DNA of 64,000 nt from Muribaculaceae bacterium (GCA_023665425.1 JAMPDX010000001.1:595774-659773); one strand, 5' to 3'. Counted from the first letter of the stretch, positions 37,740 to 46,217 are shown. Numbers and translations: made by a program. Notes: a model not told the origin generated them from the sequence alone.

Positions 37740-39200
37740 ATGAAATACTACGATAAATTGATATTTGAGCTCTCACGTCCGGGCCGTAAAGGCTATGAGC
37801 TGCCTGCCAACAAGATTAAAGCCGGAGCTCTAAGTGAAATACCTGCTGCTCTTCGCCGCAGCGAGAGCCTTGACCTGCCCGAGGTCAGCGAGCTCGACGT
37901 GGTTCGCCACTATACCAACCTTTCATCCAAGAACTTCGGTGTGGACACCGGCTTCTATCCGCTGGGCTCTTGCACCATGAAGTATAACCCCAAAATCAAC
38001 GAGGAGATAGCCCTGATGCCTCAGTTTGCCGCTCTGCACCCGCTGCAAGACGCCAAGAGTGTGCAGGGTGCCCTTGAAGTGTACTACAATCTGCAGCAGG
38101 CTTTGGCCTCTCTGGCCGGCCTCGAGGAGTTTACACTTAACCCCTACGCCGGTGCTCACGGTGAACTCACCGGCCTGATGGTGATGCGCTCATATCACCA
38201 AATGCGTGGCGACAACAAGCGCACAAAGGTGATTGTGCCTAACTCAGCTCACGGCACAAACCCGGCATCTGCCATGGTAGCCGGCCTGCAGGTTGTTGAA
38301 GTAAAGTCCAAGCCCAATGGCTCTATCGACGTAGAGGACCTCAAGCCTCTGCTCGACGACGAAGTGGCCGGTATCATGATGACCAACCCCAACACACTGG
38401 GTATGTTTGAGACCGAAATCATGGAGATTGCCAAGCTGGTGCACGAGGCCGGTGGTCTGCTCTACTATGATGGCGCAAACCTCAACCCCCTGCTGGGTAA
38501 AGTTCGCCCCGGCGACATGGGCTTCGATATCATGCATATCAACCTGCATAAAACATTCTCCACTCCTCACGGTGGCGGTGGTCCCGGTTCAGGTCCCGTT
38601 GGTGTACGCAAAGGCCTCACTGAGCTTCTCCCCAACCCCCATGTTCGCAAGGCTGAGGATGGCACATTCTATGTAGACTTCGGCAAGGACAGCCTCGGCT
38701 CTATCTCAACATTCCTTGGCAACTTCGGCGTGATGCTCAAGGCTTACGCTTACATCCTGACCCTGGGTAAGGAGAACATCAAGAATGTTGGCCCCATGGC
38801 TACCCTCAATGCCAACTACATTAAGGAGAATCTGAAGGATGACTATCTGCTCCCCATCGAGGGCGTTTGCAAGCACGAGTTTGTATTTGATGGCTTGAAG
38901 GACAAGTCTACCGGCGTTACTACCCTGAATGTGGCCAAGCGTCTGCTCGACTATGGCTTCCACGCTCCCACCATCTACTTCCCCCTCCTGTTCCATGAGT
39001 CAATGATGATTGAGCCCACAGAGACAGAAAGCAAGGAGACACTCGATGAGTTTATCGAAGTAATGCACAAGGTAGCCAAAGAGGCTCGTGAGACACCCGA
39101 TGATGTGAAGAATGCGCCCCTCACCACTATCGTGCGCAAGCTCGATGAGACCGGTGCAGCCAAGCATCCTGTGCTCAACTACAAGCAAATGGACAAGTGA
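37740..39200 (+). CDS. gcvPB: Glycine decarboxylase subunit 2 (PLP-binding)
   Basis: This is the C-terminal half of the P protein (486 residues). The PLP lysine lies in the conserved HINLHKTFSTPHGGGGPGSGP, about residue 275. GFYPLGSCTMKYNPKIN and PNSAHGTNPASA are also conserved. With GcvPA it decarboxylates glycine and loads the methylamine on GcvH. Its TGA stop overlaps the ATG of lpd by one base (TGATG). Confidence 0.97.
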   Translation: MKYYDKLIFELSRPGRKGYELPANKIKAGALSEIPAALRRSESLDLPEVSELDVVRHYTNLSSKNFGVDTGFYPLGSCTMKYNPKINEEIALMPQFAALHPLQDAKSVQGALEVYYNLQQALASLAGLEEFTLNPYAGAHGELTGLMVMRSYHQMRGDNKRTKVIVPNSAHGTNPASAMVAGLQVVEVKSKPNGSIDVEDLKPLLDDEVAGIMMTNPNTLGMFETEIMEIAKLVHEAGGLLYYDGANLNPLLGKVRPGDMGFDIMHINLHKTFSTPHGGGGPGSGPVGVRKGLTELLPNPHVRKAEDGTFYVDFGKDSLGSISTFLGNFGVMLKAYAYILTLGKENIKNVGPMATLNANYIKENLKDDYLLPIEGVCKHEFVFDGLKDKSTGVTTLNVAKRLLDYGFHAPTIYFPLLFHESMMIEPTETESKETLDEFIEVMHKVAKEARETPDDVKNAPLTTIVRKLDETGAAKHPVLNYKQMDK

Positions 39201-40558
39201 TGATCGAATCAGATATTATCATAATAGGCGCTGGCCCGGGCGGTTATGAGACCGCTCTGGCTGCTGCGCATGCCGGCAAGAGTGTTGTCCTCTTTGAGGG
39301 CGCACATCTCGGTGGCACATGTCTTAATGAGGGTTGTATCCCCACCAAGTGTCTCTGCAAGAATGCAGAAGTACTTGCTCAGTTTAAGGAGGCAGACAAG
39401 TTTGGCATTGACAACTTTACTTTTGAGTTTGACTTCAACAAGGTTATGGAGCGCAAAAATGAGGTTGTCAACGCTCTGCGCTCCGGCATTGAGATGATGA
39501 TGACTCAGGCCAAAGTAGCAGTAGTGCCCGAATTTGCTTCCTTTAAGGATGCCAAAACTGTGGTTGCTGCCGGTGAGGCATATACTGCCAAGGATATCAT
39601 TATCGCTACCGGCTCTGTGTCTCGCTCACTTCCTATTGAGGGTGCTGATCTGGACTGTGTTATGACATCCACAGACTTGCTGAACATCGACCATGTGCCC
39701 GAGTCCCTGACCATTGTAGGTGGTGGTGTAATCGGTATGGAGTTTGCTTCTATCTTCAATGCAATGGGCTCCAAGGTGACTGTTGTGGAGTATATGAAGC
39801 AGATACTTCCCCCCTTCGACTCAGACATTGCCAAGCGTCTAAAGCAAGCACTGTCAAAGAAGGGTATCGATATCATCACTGGTGCAGCTGTCAAGAAGAT
39901 TGAGCAAAACAGTGCATACGAAATCGTTACCACTTACGAGAGTAAGGGTAAAGAGCTCACTGTCACAAGCAGCGAGCTGCTGATGGCTGTGGGCCGTGCT
40001 CCTCGACTGGAGGGTCTCAACCTTGAAGCTGCCGGCGTGGAATTCACTCCCCGCGGTATAAAGGTAGATGATGATATGCGTACCAACGTAGACCATATCT
40101 ATGCTATAGGTGACGTCAATGCCCGCATGATGCTGGCACACGTAGCCACCTTCCAGGGCCAGCATGTGCTCAATGTCATAGACGGCAAGCGGGATAACAT
40201 ACGCTTCGACATTGTGCCGTCAGCTGTCTTTACAGTGCCGGAGTGCGGCATGGTGGGTCTGACACAAGACCAGTGTAAAGCTCAAGGCATTGAGGTCAAG
40301 ACCGGAACATCCTTCTTCCGAGCCAACGGCAAATCACTCGCCCTTGGTGAGCCTGAGGGCCTGTGCAAGTTGATTTTCAGAGCCGATGATATGAGACTCA
40401 TTGGTGCTCACATCATGGGTGTACAAGCTGCCGACCTGGCGCAGCAATGTGCAGATCTCATGAACAGTGACATCACAAGAGACCAAATGACCGACATCAT
40501 ATTCGGCCACCCCACAGTCTCAGAAGTGCTCCTCACCGCAGCTCATAATATCAAATAA
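39200..40558 (+). CDS. lpdA: Dihydrolipoyl dehydrogenase (glycine cleavage L protein)
   Basis: The flavoprotein reoxidises dihydrolipoyl-GcvH with NAD+. The FAD site is IIGAGPGGYETALAAA, the redox disulfide GGTCLNEGCIPTK (about residues 41-46) is intact, the NAD site is IVGGGVIGMEFASIF, and the C-terminal active-site histidine and glutamate lie in FGHPTVSEVLL. At 452 residues it is full length. Start codons GTG (39197) and ATG (39200) compete; I choose the ATG that overlaps the gcvPB stop. Its place in the cluster ties it to glycine cleavage and not to a 2-oxo-acid dehydrogenase. Confidence 0.95.
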   Translation: MIESDIIIIGAGPGGYETALAAAHAGKSVVLFEGAHLGGTCLNEGCIPTKCLCKNAEVLAQFKEADKFGIDNFTFEFDFNKVMERKNEVVNALRSGIEMMMTQAKVAVVPEFASFKDAKTVVAAGEAYTAKDIIIATGSVSRSLPIEGADLDCVMTSTDLLNIDHVPESLTIVGGGVIGMEFASIFNAMGSKVTVVEYMKQILPPFDSDIAKRLKQALSKKGIDIITGAAVKKIEQNSAYEIVTTYESKGKELTVTSSELLMAVGRAPRLEGLNLEAAGVEFTPRGIKVDDDMRTNVDHIYAIGDVNARMMLAHVATFQGQHVLNVIDGKRDNIRFDIVPSAVFTVPECGMVGLTQDQCKAQGIEVKTGTSFFRANGKSLALGEPEGLCKLIFRADDMRLIGAHIMGVQAADLAQQCADLMNSDITRDQMTDIIFGHPTVSEVLLTAAHNIK

Positions 40559-40608
40559 AACCGCGTCATCAAGACATAGTCAATAAGACGCTGTCGTACT
40601 CATATCTC

Positions 40609-40637
40609 ACCCCGTAGGCTATCACAGCCTGCGGGGT
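40609..40637 (+). terminator. Intrinsic terminator of the gcv operon
   Basis: ACCCCGTAGGCT pairs with AGCCTGCGGGGT (one wobble/mismatch) around a 5-nt loop, followed by GTGTTTTG, 50 nt after the lpdA stop. Confidence 0.85.
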
Positions 40638-40697
40638 GTGTTTTGTCTATACATATCTCGGATTTTTCAGATATGAAGTATAAGTTAAAGTATCGGG

Positions 40698-40893
40698 TAA
40701 GTGGCCGCTCAATTTAAATTGAACTTTATTCTGAGCGAATTTTTGAGCAGATTTTGAAAGTTGAAGAAGGAGTTATGCGGGCATAACGATTGATGAAACT
40801 TGGCAAAAGATGCCAAAAAGGCGCAGGGATAAAAACCTCTAAATACAATGAGCATAGCCACATAAAGTTTAATTTAAATTGAGCAGGCACTTA
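40698..40893. repeat. Palindromic element R3 with structured core
   Basis: This 196-bp element has 32-bp inverted ends (TAAGTGGCCGCTCAATTTAA... at 40698-40729 and the inverse at 40862-40893) with a few mismatches. They share only TAAGT with the ends of R1. The core (40763-40796) has GAAGAAGGA, stem GTTATG/CATAAC, loop CGGG and GATTGATGA, flanked by AAGTT/AACTT. It holds no gene. With the gcv terminator and a promoter box it accounts for the 467-bp gap 40559-41025. Confidence 0.88.
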
Positions 40894-40973
40894 TAAATTA
40901 TTATTTATCAAATAATTAATCTTGTGTAGAAAGATTTTTTATGCTTTATTAGCTTTCTTTGCAAAAAAAATGT

Positions 40974-40981
40974 TAATTTTG
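40974..40981 (+). promoter_or_regulatory. -7 box of the DUF4494 gene
   Basis: TAATTTTG, 45 nt before the ATG at 41026. A -33 box at the ideal spacing is not clear. Confidence 0.45.
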
Positions 40982-41025
40982 CATGACTGTGGAGTAGGAT
41001 ATCCACTCCTTAAATTCATTTAATT

Positions 41026-41484
41026 ATGGCACTTTGGTTTGAATGTAAAGTAAAATTTGACAAGATGCAGGATAATGGCTCCGTGAAGAAAGTGAATGAA
41101 CCCTATCTGGTTGATGCTCTTTCATTTACTGAAGCTGAGTCCCGCATCATTGAAATGATGACACCATATATCAGCGGCGAATTCACCATATCAGCAGTTA
41201 AGAAGACCAAGATATCAGAAATATTCTGGGACGAGCATGGCGACAAGTTTTATATGGTGAAATGTATGTTCATCACATTGGATGAGAAGACTGCTGTGGA
41301 GAAGAAATCGGCATCATTCATACTTGTTCAAGCTATTGACTTTAAGACCGCCCTTGAGAATTTTGAGAAAGGCATGAAGGGCACATTGGCAGACTATGAA
41401 ATCGCCTCAATCACCGAGACTCCCCTAATGGATGTGTTCCCCGCTGATTTGGGTGGCGAAAAGTTAAATTCTACACAAGAATAA
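41026..41484 (+). CDS. DUF4494 domain protein
   Basis: This 152-residue cytoplasmic protein begins MALWFECKVKFDKMQDNGSV and matches my memory of the Bacteroidetes-specific DUF4494 family, whose function is unknown. It shows two related alpha/beta halves: YLVDALSFTEAESRIIEMM and FILVQAIDFKTALENFEKGM each follow a beta-rich stretch, which suggests an internal duplication. It is 18 nt upstream of the YggS gene and presumably cotranscribed with it. Confidence 0.85.
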   Translation: MALWFECKVKFDKMQDNGSVKKVNEPYLVDALSFTEAESRIIEMMTPYISGEFTISAVKKTKISEIFWDEHGDKFYMVKCMFITLDEKTAVEKKSASFILVQAIDFKTALENFEKGMKGTLADYEIASITETPLMDVFPADLGGEKLNSTQE

Positions 41485-41502
41485 ATACACGGTTACCCCG
41501 TT

Positions 41503-42177
41503 ATGGAAAATGAGATTGGCAAACACATAGCTGAGATAAACAATCAGCTGGCAGGGACAAACGCATCATTGGTGGCTGTCTCAAAGTTTCACCCAATTGA
41601 AGCTGTGATGCAGGCATACGAAGCCGGACAGCGCATATTTGGAGAAAGCCGTGTGCAGGAATTACTTGAAAAAGCACCTTTTGCGCCCTCAGATTTAAAG
41701 TGGCACTTTATAGGGCATCTCCAGACAAATAAGGTCAAAGCCTTGCTTCCTCACGTATCGCTCATCGAGAGCATAGACAGTGTACGCCTACTCGAACTTG
41801 TAGACAAAGAGGCCGCTAAAGCTTCCCTCACCGTTCGTGTACTAATGCAGGTGCATGTGGCTGCTGAGGAGACGAAGACCGGTTTTTTGCCTGACGAATT
41901 GCTTGACTATTTCCGGACTCACCAATTTGAGAATCTAAAAGCCACACATATATGTGGTATCATGGGAATGGCGTCGAACACTGATGACACAGACCGAGTG
42001 CGCCAAGATTTCCGTAACATCCGTGCCATTTATGATCAGATACAGAAAATGTGCCCTGATTTGCGTGGCTTCGACACCGTAAGTATGGGCATGAGTGGAG
42101 ATTGGAAGATTGCTGTCGAGGAGGGCTCCACACTTATACGAGTAGGTACTGCCATCTTCGGTCCACGTCAGTATTAA
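41503..42177 (+). CDS. YggS/PLPBP-family pyridoxal phosphate homeostasis protein
   Basis: The 224-residue single-domain TIM barrel holds PLP on the lysine in LVAVSKFHP (about residue 27). The motifs FGESRVQELLEKA, WHFIGHLQTNK and the C-terminal SMGMSGDWKIAVEEGSTLIRVGTAIFG are complete. Family members buffer free PLP and affect amino-acid pools; no enzyme activity is established. Repeat R4 begins 20 nt after the stop. Confidence 0.94.
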   Translation: MENEIGKHIAEINNQLAGTNASLVAVSKFHPIEAVMQAYEAGQRIFGESRVQELLEKAPFAPSDLKWHFIGHLQTNKVKALLPHVSLIESIDSVRLLELVDKEAAKASLTVRVLMQVHVAAEETKTGFLPDELLDYFRTHQFENLKATHICGIMGMASNTDDTDRVRQDFRNIRAIYDQIQKMCPDLRGFDTVSMGMSGDWKIAVEEGSTLIRVGTAIFGPRQY

Positions 42178-42196
42178 ACAAGCTATAAGAGGTTGT

Positions 42197-42391
42197 TAAG
42201 TAGATAAGAAAAATTAATCATCAAATGTATAACAGTAGGTAAGATTGATTTGAACAAAAATTCCACATTCTCTTCCGCGCTTTTCGCCGTCTTCATCAGT
42301 AGCTTAGCTCGCTAAGCTCCTTCTTCAGCCGACAAAAATCACTCGAAGATGAAGTAAAATTTTATTTTCATTAATTTTTCTCATCTACTTA
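42197..42391. repeat. Palindromic element R4 with structured core
   Basis: This 195-bp element is more than 90% identical to R1 (6828-7021) in the opposite orientation, with ends TAAGTAGATAAGAAAAATTA and its inverse. The core lies on the minus strand (42326-42293): GAAGAAGGA, stem GCTTAG/CTAAGC, loop CGAG, then TACTGATGA. It lies between the YggS gene and the transporter gene, and with R5 flanks the latter as a direct repeat. Confidence 0.9.
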
Positions 42392-42434
42392 ATAAAAAAT
42401 GCTCTTAATTCAAAAACAATATAACCCGTTTAAG

Positions 42435-42448
42435 CGTATTTAAATACG
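42435..42448. promoter_or_regulatory. 14-bp palindrome upstream of the transporter gene
   Basis: CGTATTTAAATACG is a perfect inverted repeat 43 nt before the ATG at 42491. It could be an operator for a sugar-responsive regulator; no regulator gene is adjacent. Confidence 0.35.
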
Positions 42449-42490
42449 TGTGTTAACCTTGAGTTTTACGCAATACTAACATAATAAACA

Positions 42491-43858
42491 ATGAAGCAGA
42501 CAAGCACTCAAAAGGCAGGTAAGCAGAAGACGAATGTCGTGGCAATTATTGTCATGTTCTTCTTGTTTGCCATGATTTCTTTCGTTACAAACTTAGCAGC
42601 CCCTCTCGGCACCATCTGGAAAAACTCATACGATTGGGCCGGCATGATGGGTAATATGATGAACTTCCTGGCATACTTGTTCATGGGTATACCGGCAGGC
42701 AACCTGCTGGTAAAAATCGGATATAAGAAGACTGCTCTCTGGGCTATGGCTATAGGTTTTATCGGCCTTGCGGTGCAGTACATATCCAGCATCTTCGGCG
42801 GTGATATTGATATGTTCAGCATCTCCGGGCAGGCTGTCAAACTCAACTTTATAATCTACCTTTTGGGTGCATTTATCTCCGGCTTCTGCGTATGTATGCT
42901 CAACACCGTAGTCAACCCGATGCTCAACATCTTGGGTGGCGGCGGCACACGAGGCAACCAGTTGCTGCAGGCCGGCGGCTCATTCAACTCTCTGTCCGGC
43001 ACCTTGACCCCTCTATTCGTGGGTATGCTTATCGGACAGGTCACTAAAGATACATCCCTCTCAGATGTAGACCTGCTCCTCTGGATAGCAATGGCCGTTT
43101 TCGTGGTTTCATTTATTATAATCAGCTTTGTGAAAATACCTGACCCTACAACAGGCAACAAGGGTCACAAAGTAAAATACTCACACTCACCCTGGAACTT
43201 CCGCCACACCGTGCTCGGCGTGATAGGTATCTTCTTCTATGTAGGTATCGAGGTTGGTATCCCCGGTGTGCTCATCTTCTATCTCTCTGACTCAGCTGCT
43301 TCCGGTATCACCGTTAATGCAACAGCCGTAGCAGGCGCCGTAGCAGCTGTGTATTGGCTGCTTATGCTTGTGGGTCGTGTGTCATCCTCATTCATCTCCG
43401 GCAAGGTGTCAAGCCGTGCGCAGATCATCTTTGTAAGCGCCACAGCTATCTTGCTCATCCTGCTCGCCATCTTCCTCCCCTCATCTATCCGTGTGTCAAT
43501 GCCGGCATACTCAGTAGAGGATGGCTTCACCATGTCAGAAGTACCCATGAAGGCTTTGATGCTCGTGCTTTGCGGTCTGTGTACCTCTGTGATGTGGGGT
43601 GGTATCTTCAATATGGCTGTTGAAGGTCTTGGCAAATACACGGCTCAAGCCTCAGGCATCTTTATGATGATGGTAGTAGGCGGTGGTGTAATGCCCCTCA
43701 TCCAGAACTATATAGCCAACAATGTGGGCTACATGGCCTCTTATTGGCTCGTAATAGCAATGCTCGCCTACATCTTCTACTACGCTTTGATAGGAAGCAA
43801 GAATGTCAACAAAGACATTCCCGTAGATGAAGAAGAGGAAATACCCAACGCAGTCTAA
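42491..43858 (+). CDS. MFS sugar transporter, FHS/FucP-like family
   Basis: This 455-residue inner-membrane protein has about 12 transmembrane helices. The N-terminal half shows FFLFAMISFVTN and GNMMNFLAYLFMGIPAGNLLVKIGYKK. The segment LLQAGGSFNSLSGTLTPLFVG corresponds to the FNxLGxxxGP motif of the fucose/glucose-galactose:H+ symporters. The substrate is probably a hexose, but this cannot be fixed. It lies upstream of transketolase but is separated from it by a strong terminator and repeat R5, so it is a single-gene unit. Confidence 0.82.
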   Translation: MKQTSTQKAGKQKTNVVAIIVMFFLFAMISFVTNLAAPLGTIWKNSYDWAGMMGNMMNFLAYLFMGIPAGNLLVKIGYKKTALWAMAIGFIGLAVQYISSIFGGDIDMFSISGQAVKLNFIIYLLGAFISGFCVCMLNTVVNPMLNILGGGGTRGNQLLQAGGSFNSLSGTLTPLFVGMLIGQVTKDTSLSDVDLLLWIAMAVFVVSFIIISFVKIPDPTTGNKGHKVKYSHSPWNFRHTVLGVIGIFFYVGIEVGIPGVLIFYLSDSAASGITVNATAVAGAVAAVYWLLMLVGRVSSSFISGKVSSRAQIIFVSATAILLILLAIFLPSSIRVSMPAYSVEDGFTMSEVPMKALMLVLCGLCTSVMWGGIFNMAVEGLGKYTAQASGIFMMMVVGGGVMPLIQNYIANNVGYMASYWLVIAMLAYIFYYALIGSKNVNKDIPVDEEEEIPNAV

Positions 43859-43871
43859 ATTAGCACATTGA

Positions 43872-43920
43872 CCAAGAGACGGAGCCGGCAATACCCCACC
43901 CCGTCTTTTGGTAATTTTTT
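43872..43920 (+). terminator. Intrinsic terminator after the transporter gene
   Basis: CCAAGAGACGG (43872-43882) pairs with CCGTCTTTTGG (43901-43911) with one G.T pair, followed by TAATTTTTT. Confidence 0.8.
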
Positions 43921-43951
43921 CATATTCCTCAGCTCCCTGCAAATTGATTAA

Positions 43952-44051
43952 TAAGTAGCTGAGAAAAATTAATCAGCAAATGTATAACAGTAGATAAGAA
44001 TGATTTGAACAAAAATTTCACTTTATGTTCATTAATTTTCTCATCTACTTA
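43952..44051. repeat. Element R5, 100-bp derivative without the core
   Basis: Both ends (TAAGTAGCTGAGAAAAATTA and the inverse) and about 70 bp of the left arm match R4 in the same orientation. About 95 bp including the structured core are missing. It lies 16 bp before the transketolase start codon, so it forms most of that gene's upstream region. Confidence 0.85.
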
Positions 44052-44067
44052 CCAATAAAAACATATT

Positions 44068-46095
44068 ATGGATCTTAACCTTCAGCGGCGTGCCGCCGAC
44101 AACATGCGAGTACTCATAGCCTCAATGGTTGAAAAAGCCAAATCCGGACATCCCGGAGGCGCTATGGGTGGTGCAGACTTCACAAGCCTGCTCTTCTCCC
44201 GTTTTTTGAACTATGACCCGGAGAATCCCACATGGATAGCCCGAGATCGTTTCTTCCTCGATCCCGGACACATGTCGCCCATGCTCTACAGCGTGCTGGC
44301 AATGACCGGCAAGTTCACACTCTCTGAGTTACAACAGTTCCGCCAGTGGGGAAGTGTAACCCCCGGCCACCCCGAACTCTGCCCCGAACGAGGCATTGAG
44401 AATGCGTCAGGCCCACTGGGACAAGGACATGTAATGGCTGTAGGTTGCGCCATTGCTGAACGCTTCCTCGCTGCACAGTTTGGCGAGGTGGTGGCTCACA
44501 AAACTTATGCTTACATCTCCGACGGTGGTATCCAGGAGGAAATATCTCAAGGTGCCGGACGTATAGCCGGCCACCTGGGGCTGCACAATCTCATCATGTT
44601 CTATGACGCCAACGACGTGCAGCTCTCCACTCCCGTTAAGGACGTGACAGATGAAGATACCGCTGCCAAGTATCGTGCCTGGGGTTGGAACGTTATCACC
44701 GTAGATGGTAATGACTATCAAGCCATGGCCGAGGCCTTGCAGACTGCGATCAACGAGACAGAGCGTCCTACCCTCATAATCGGCCACACTATCATGGCCA
44801 AGGGATGTATCACTCCCGAGGGATGCACAGCTGAAGGCTGGGTGAGCACTCACGGCCAGCCGCTGAGCAAAGCCGGTGTAGATGTTGCCAACACCATTGA
44901 ACGTCTGGGTGGCAATGCTGATGACCCCTGGAAGATATGGGATGATGTGGCAGCTCTCTTTGCAGAGCGTCGTAAAGAGTTGCAGCACTATGCAGCTGAT
45001 CGTCATGCCGCCGAGCATGAATGGGCCGCTGCAAACCCGGAGCTGGCCAAAAAGCTCAAAAACTACTTAGAGCATAAGCTCCCCAACATTGATTGGGACA
45101 ATATCCCCGTCAAGCCCAACGGAGCTACCCGTGCTGCCTCTGCCACAGTATTGTCAACCTTGGCAGAACATGTCGGCAACATGATTGTGTCAAGTGCAGA
45201 CCTTGCCAACTCTGACAAGACTGACGGCTTCCTCAAGAAGACTCGCGCACTGACCCGCACAGACCTTGGTGGCGGCTTCCTCCATGCCGGTGTGGCAGAG
45301 CTCACAATGGCTTCTATCATGAATGGCATTGTGCTCCACGGTGGTATGTATGCAGCTTGCGGTACCTTCTTCGTATTCTCTGACTACATGAAGCCTGCTA
45401 TCCGTATGTCCGCCCTCATGGAGCAGCCTGTAAAATATATATATACACATGACGCCTTCCGCGTAGGCGAAGATGGCCCCACCCATCAGCCTGTAGAACA
45501 CGAGGCTCAGATACGCTTGCTCGAGGAACTACATAACTTTGCAGGGCGTCGCTCAGTGCTCGTACTGCGTCCGGCTGACGGTGCCGAGACAGTGCAGGCA
45601 TGGCGTATGGCAATGGAGAACAATGACACTCCTACTGTGCTTATCCTTTCTCGCCAGGATGTGCCCGATTTGGGTGGAGCAGACCGTATGCAGCAAGCAC
45701 ACCAGGCAGAACGTGGCGGCTACACCCTGATGCAGACAGGCGAAGGTACCCCCGACATCGTGCTCATAGCCAACGGCAGCGAGGTGAGCCTGCTTTGCGA
45801 CGTGGCAAAGAAGTTAGGCGAAGAGGGCGTTAACGCCCGCGTGGTCTCAGTGCCCTCAATAGGCCTCTTCCTGGATCAAGACCAAGCCTATCGCGAGTCA
45901 GTGATACCTACCGGTGTCAAGAGATTCGGACTAACAGCCGGGCTCCCCTCTACATTATACCCATTGATGGCCGGAGACTGGAAGGTATATGGTCTTGAGC
46001 GCTTCGGTGCCTCAGCTCCGTATAAAGTTCTCGACGAAAAGTTTGGGTATACAACCGATAATATTTTAACTCTTGTTAAACTTTTTTTACAGTAA
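44068..46095 (+). CDS. tkt: Transketolase
   Basis: This thiamine-diphosphate enzyme of the non-oxidative pentose phosphate pathway is 675 residues and full length. Seen are KAKSGHPGGAMGGADF near residue 25, GPLGQGHVMAVG, the ThDP metal site SDGGIQEEISQGAG and YDANDVQLSTPV, the pyrimidine-domain motif FFVFSDYMKPAIRMSALM, and THDAFRVGEDGPTHQPVEH. Element R5 directly precedes it, so its promoter must lie in or across that element. Confidence 0.95.
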   Translation: MDLNLQRRAADNMRVLIASMVEKAKSGHPGGAMGGADFTSLLFSRFLNYDPENPTWIARDRFFLDPGHMSPMLYSVLAMTGKFTLSELQQFRQWGSVTPGHPELCPERGIENASGPLGQGHVMAVGCAIAERFLAAQFGEVVAHKTYAYISDGGIQEEISQGAGRIAGHLGLHNLIMFYDANDVQLSTPVKDVTDEDTAAKYRAWGWNVITVDGNDYQAMAEALQTAINETERPTLIIGHTIMAKGCITPEGCTAEGWVSTHGQPLSKAGVDVANTIERLGGNADDPWKIWDDVAALFAERRKELQHYAADRHAAEHEWAAANPELAKKLKNYLEHKLPNIDWDNIPVKPNGATRAASATVLSTLAEHVGNMIVSSADLANSDKTDGFLKKTRALTRTDLGGGFLHAGVAELTMASIMNGIVLHGGMYAACGTFFVFSDYMKPAIRMSALMEQPVKYIYTHDAFRVGEDGPTHQPVEHEAQIRLLEELHNFAGRRSVLVLRPADGAETVQAWRMAMENNDTPTVLILSRQDVPDLGGADRMQQAHQAERGGYTLMQTGEGTPDIVLIANGSEVSLLCDVAKKLGEEGVNARVVSVPSIGLFLDQDQAYRESVIPTGVKRFGLTAGLPSTLYPLMAGDWKVYGLERFGASAPYKVLDEKFGYTTDNILTLVKLFLQ

Positions 46096-46121
46096 AACCG
46101 TTATAATCTAAAAAAAAGTTG

Positions 46122-46129
46122 TAACTTTG
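46122..46129 (+). promoter_or_regulatory. -7 box of the OmpA-family gene
   Basis: TAACTTTG, followed directly by CGGGACA, where the structured leader begins. The leader to the ATG at 46265 is about 130 nt, the longest clear one in this window. Confidence 0.65.
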
Positions 46130-46130
46130 C

Positions 46131-46217
46131 GGGACAATTTCGGCTCTCAGTTGTTATAAAGCTGTACAACAACTTGAATAGTACATCATTTTAATGGCTG
46201 TATAGCCGAAATGTCCC
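46131..46217 (+). promoter_or_regulatory. Structured 5' leader of the OmpA-family mRNA
   Basis: GGGACAATTTCGGCT (46131-46145) pairs with AGCCGAAATGTCCC (46204-46217), leaving one bulged base. An inner hairpin AGTTGTT/AACAACT (46149-46155 and 46168-46174) sits inside. The outer stem begins at the expected first transcribed base, so the mRNA would have a closed 5' end. Confidence 0.6.

Noticed and set aside
44407-45018. A 203-codon frame antisense to transketolase (and a 212-codon one antisense to the DPP IV gene at 3450-4088)
   Set aside because: Both are shadows of strongly biased codons on the coding strand; neither shows domains, starts or promoters of its own.
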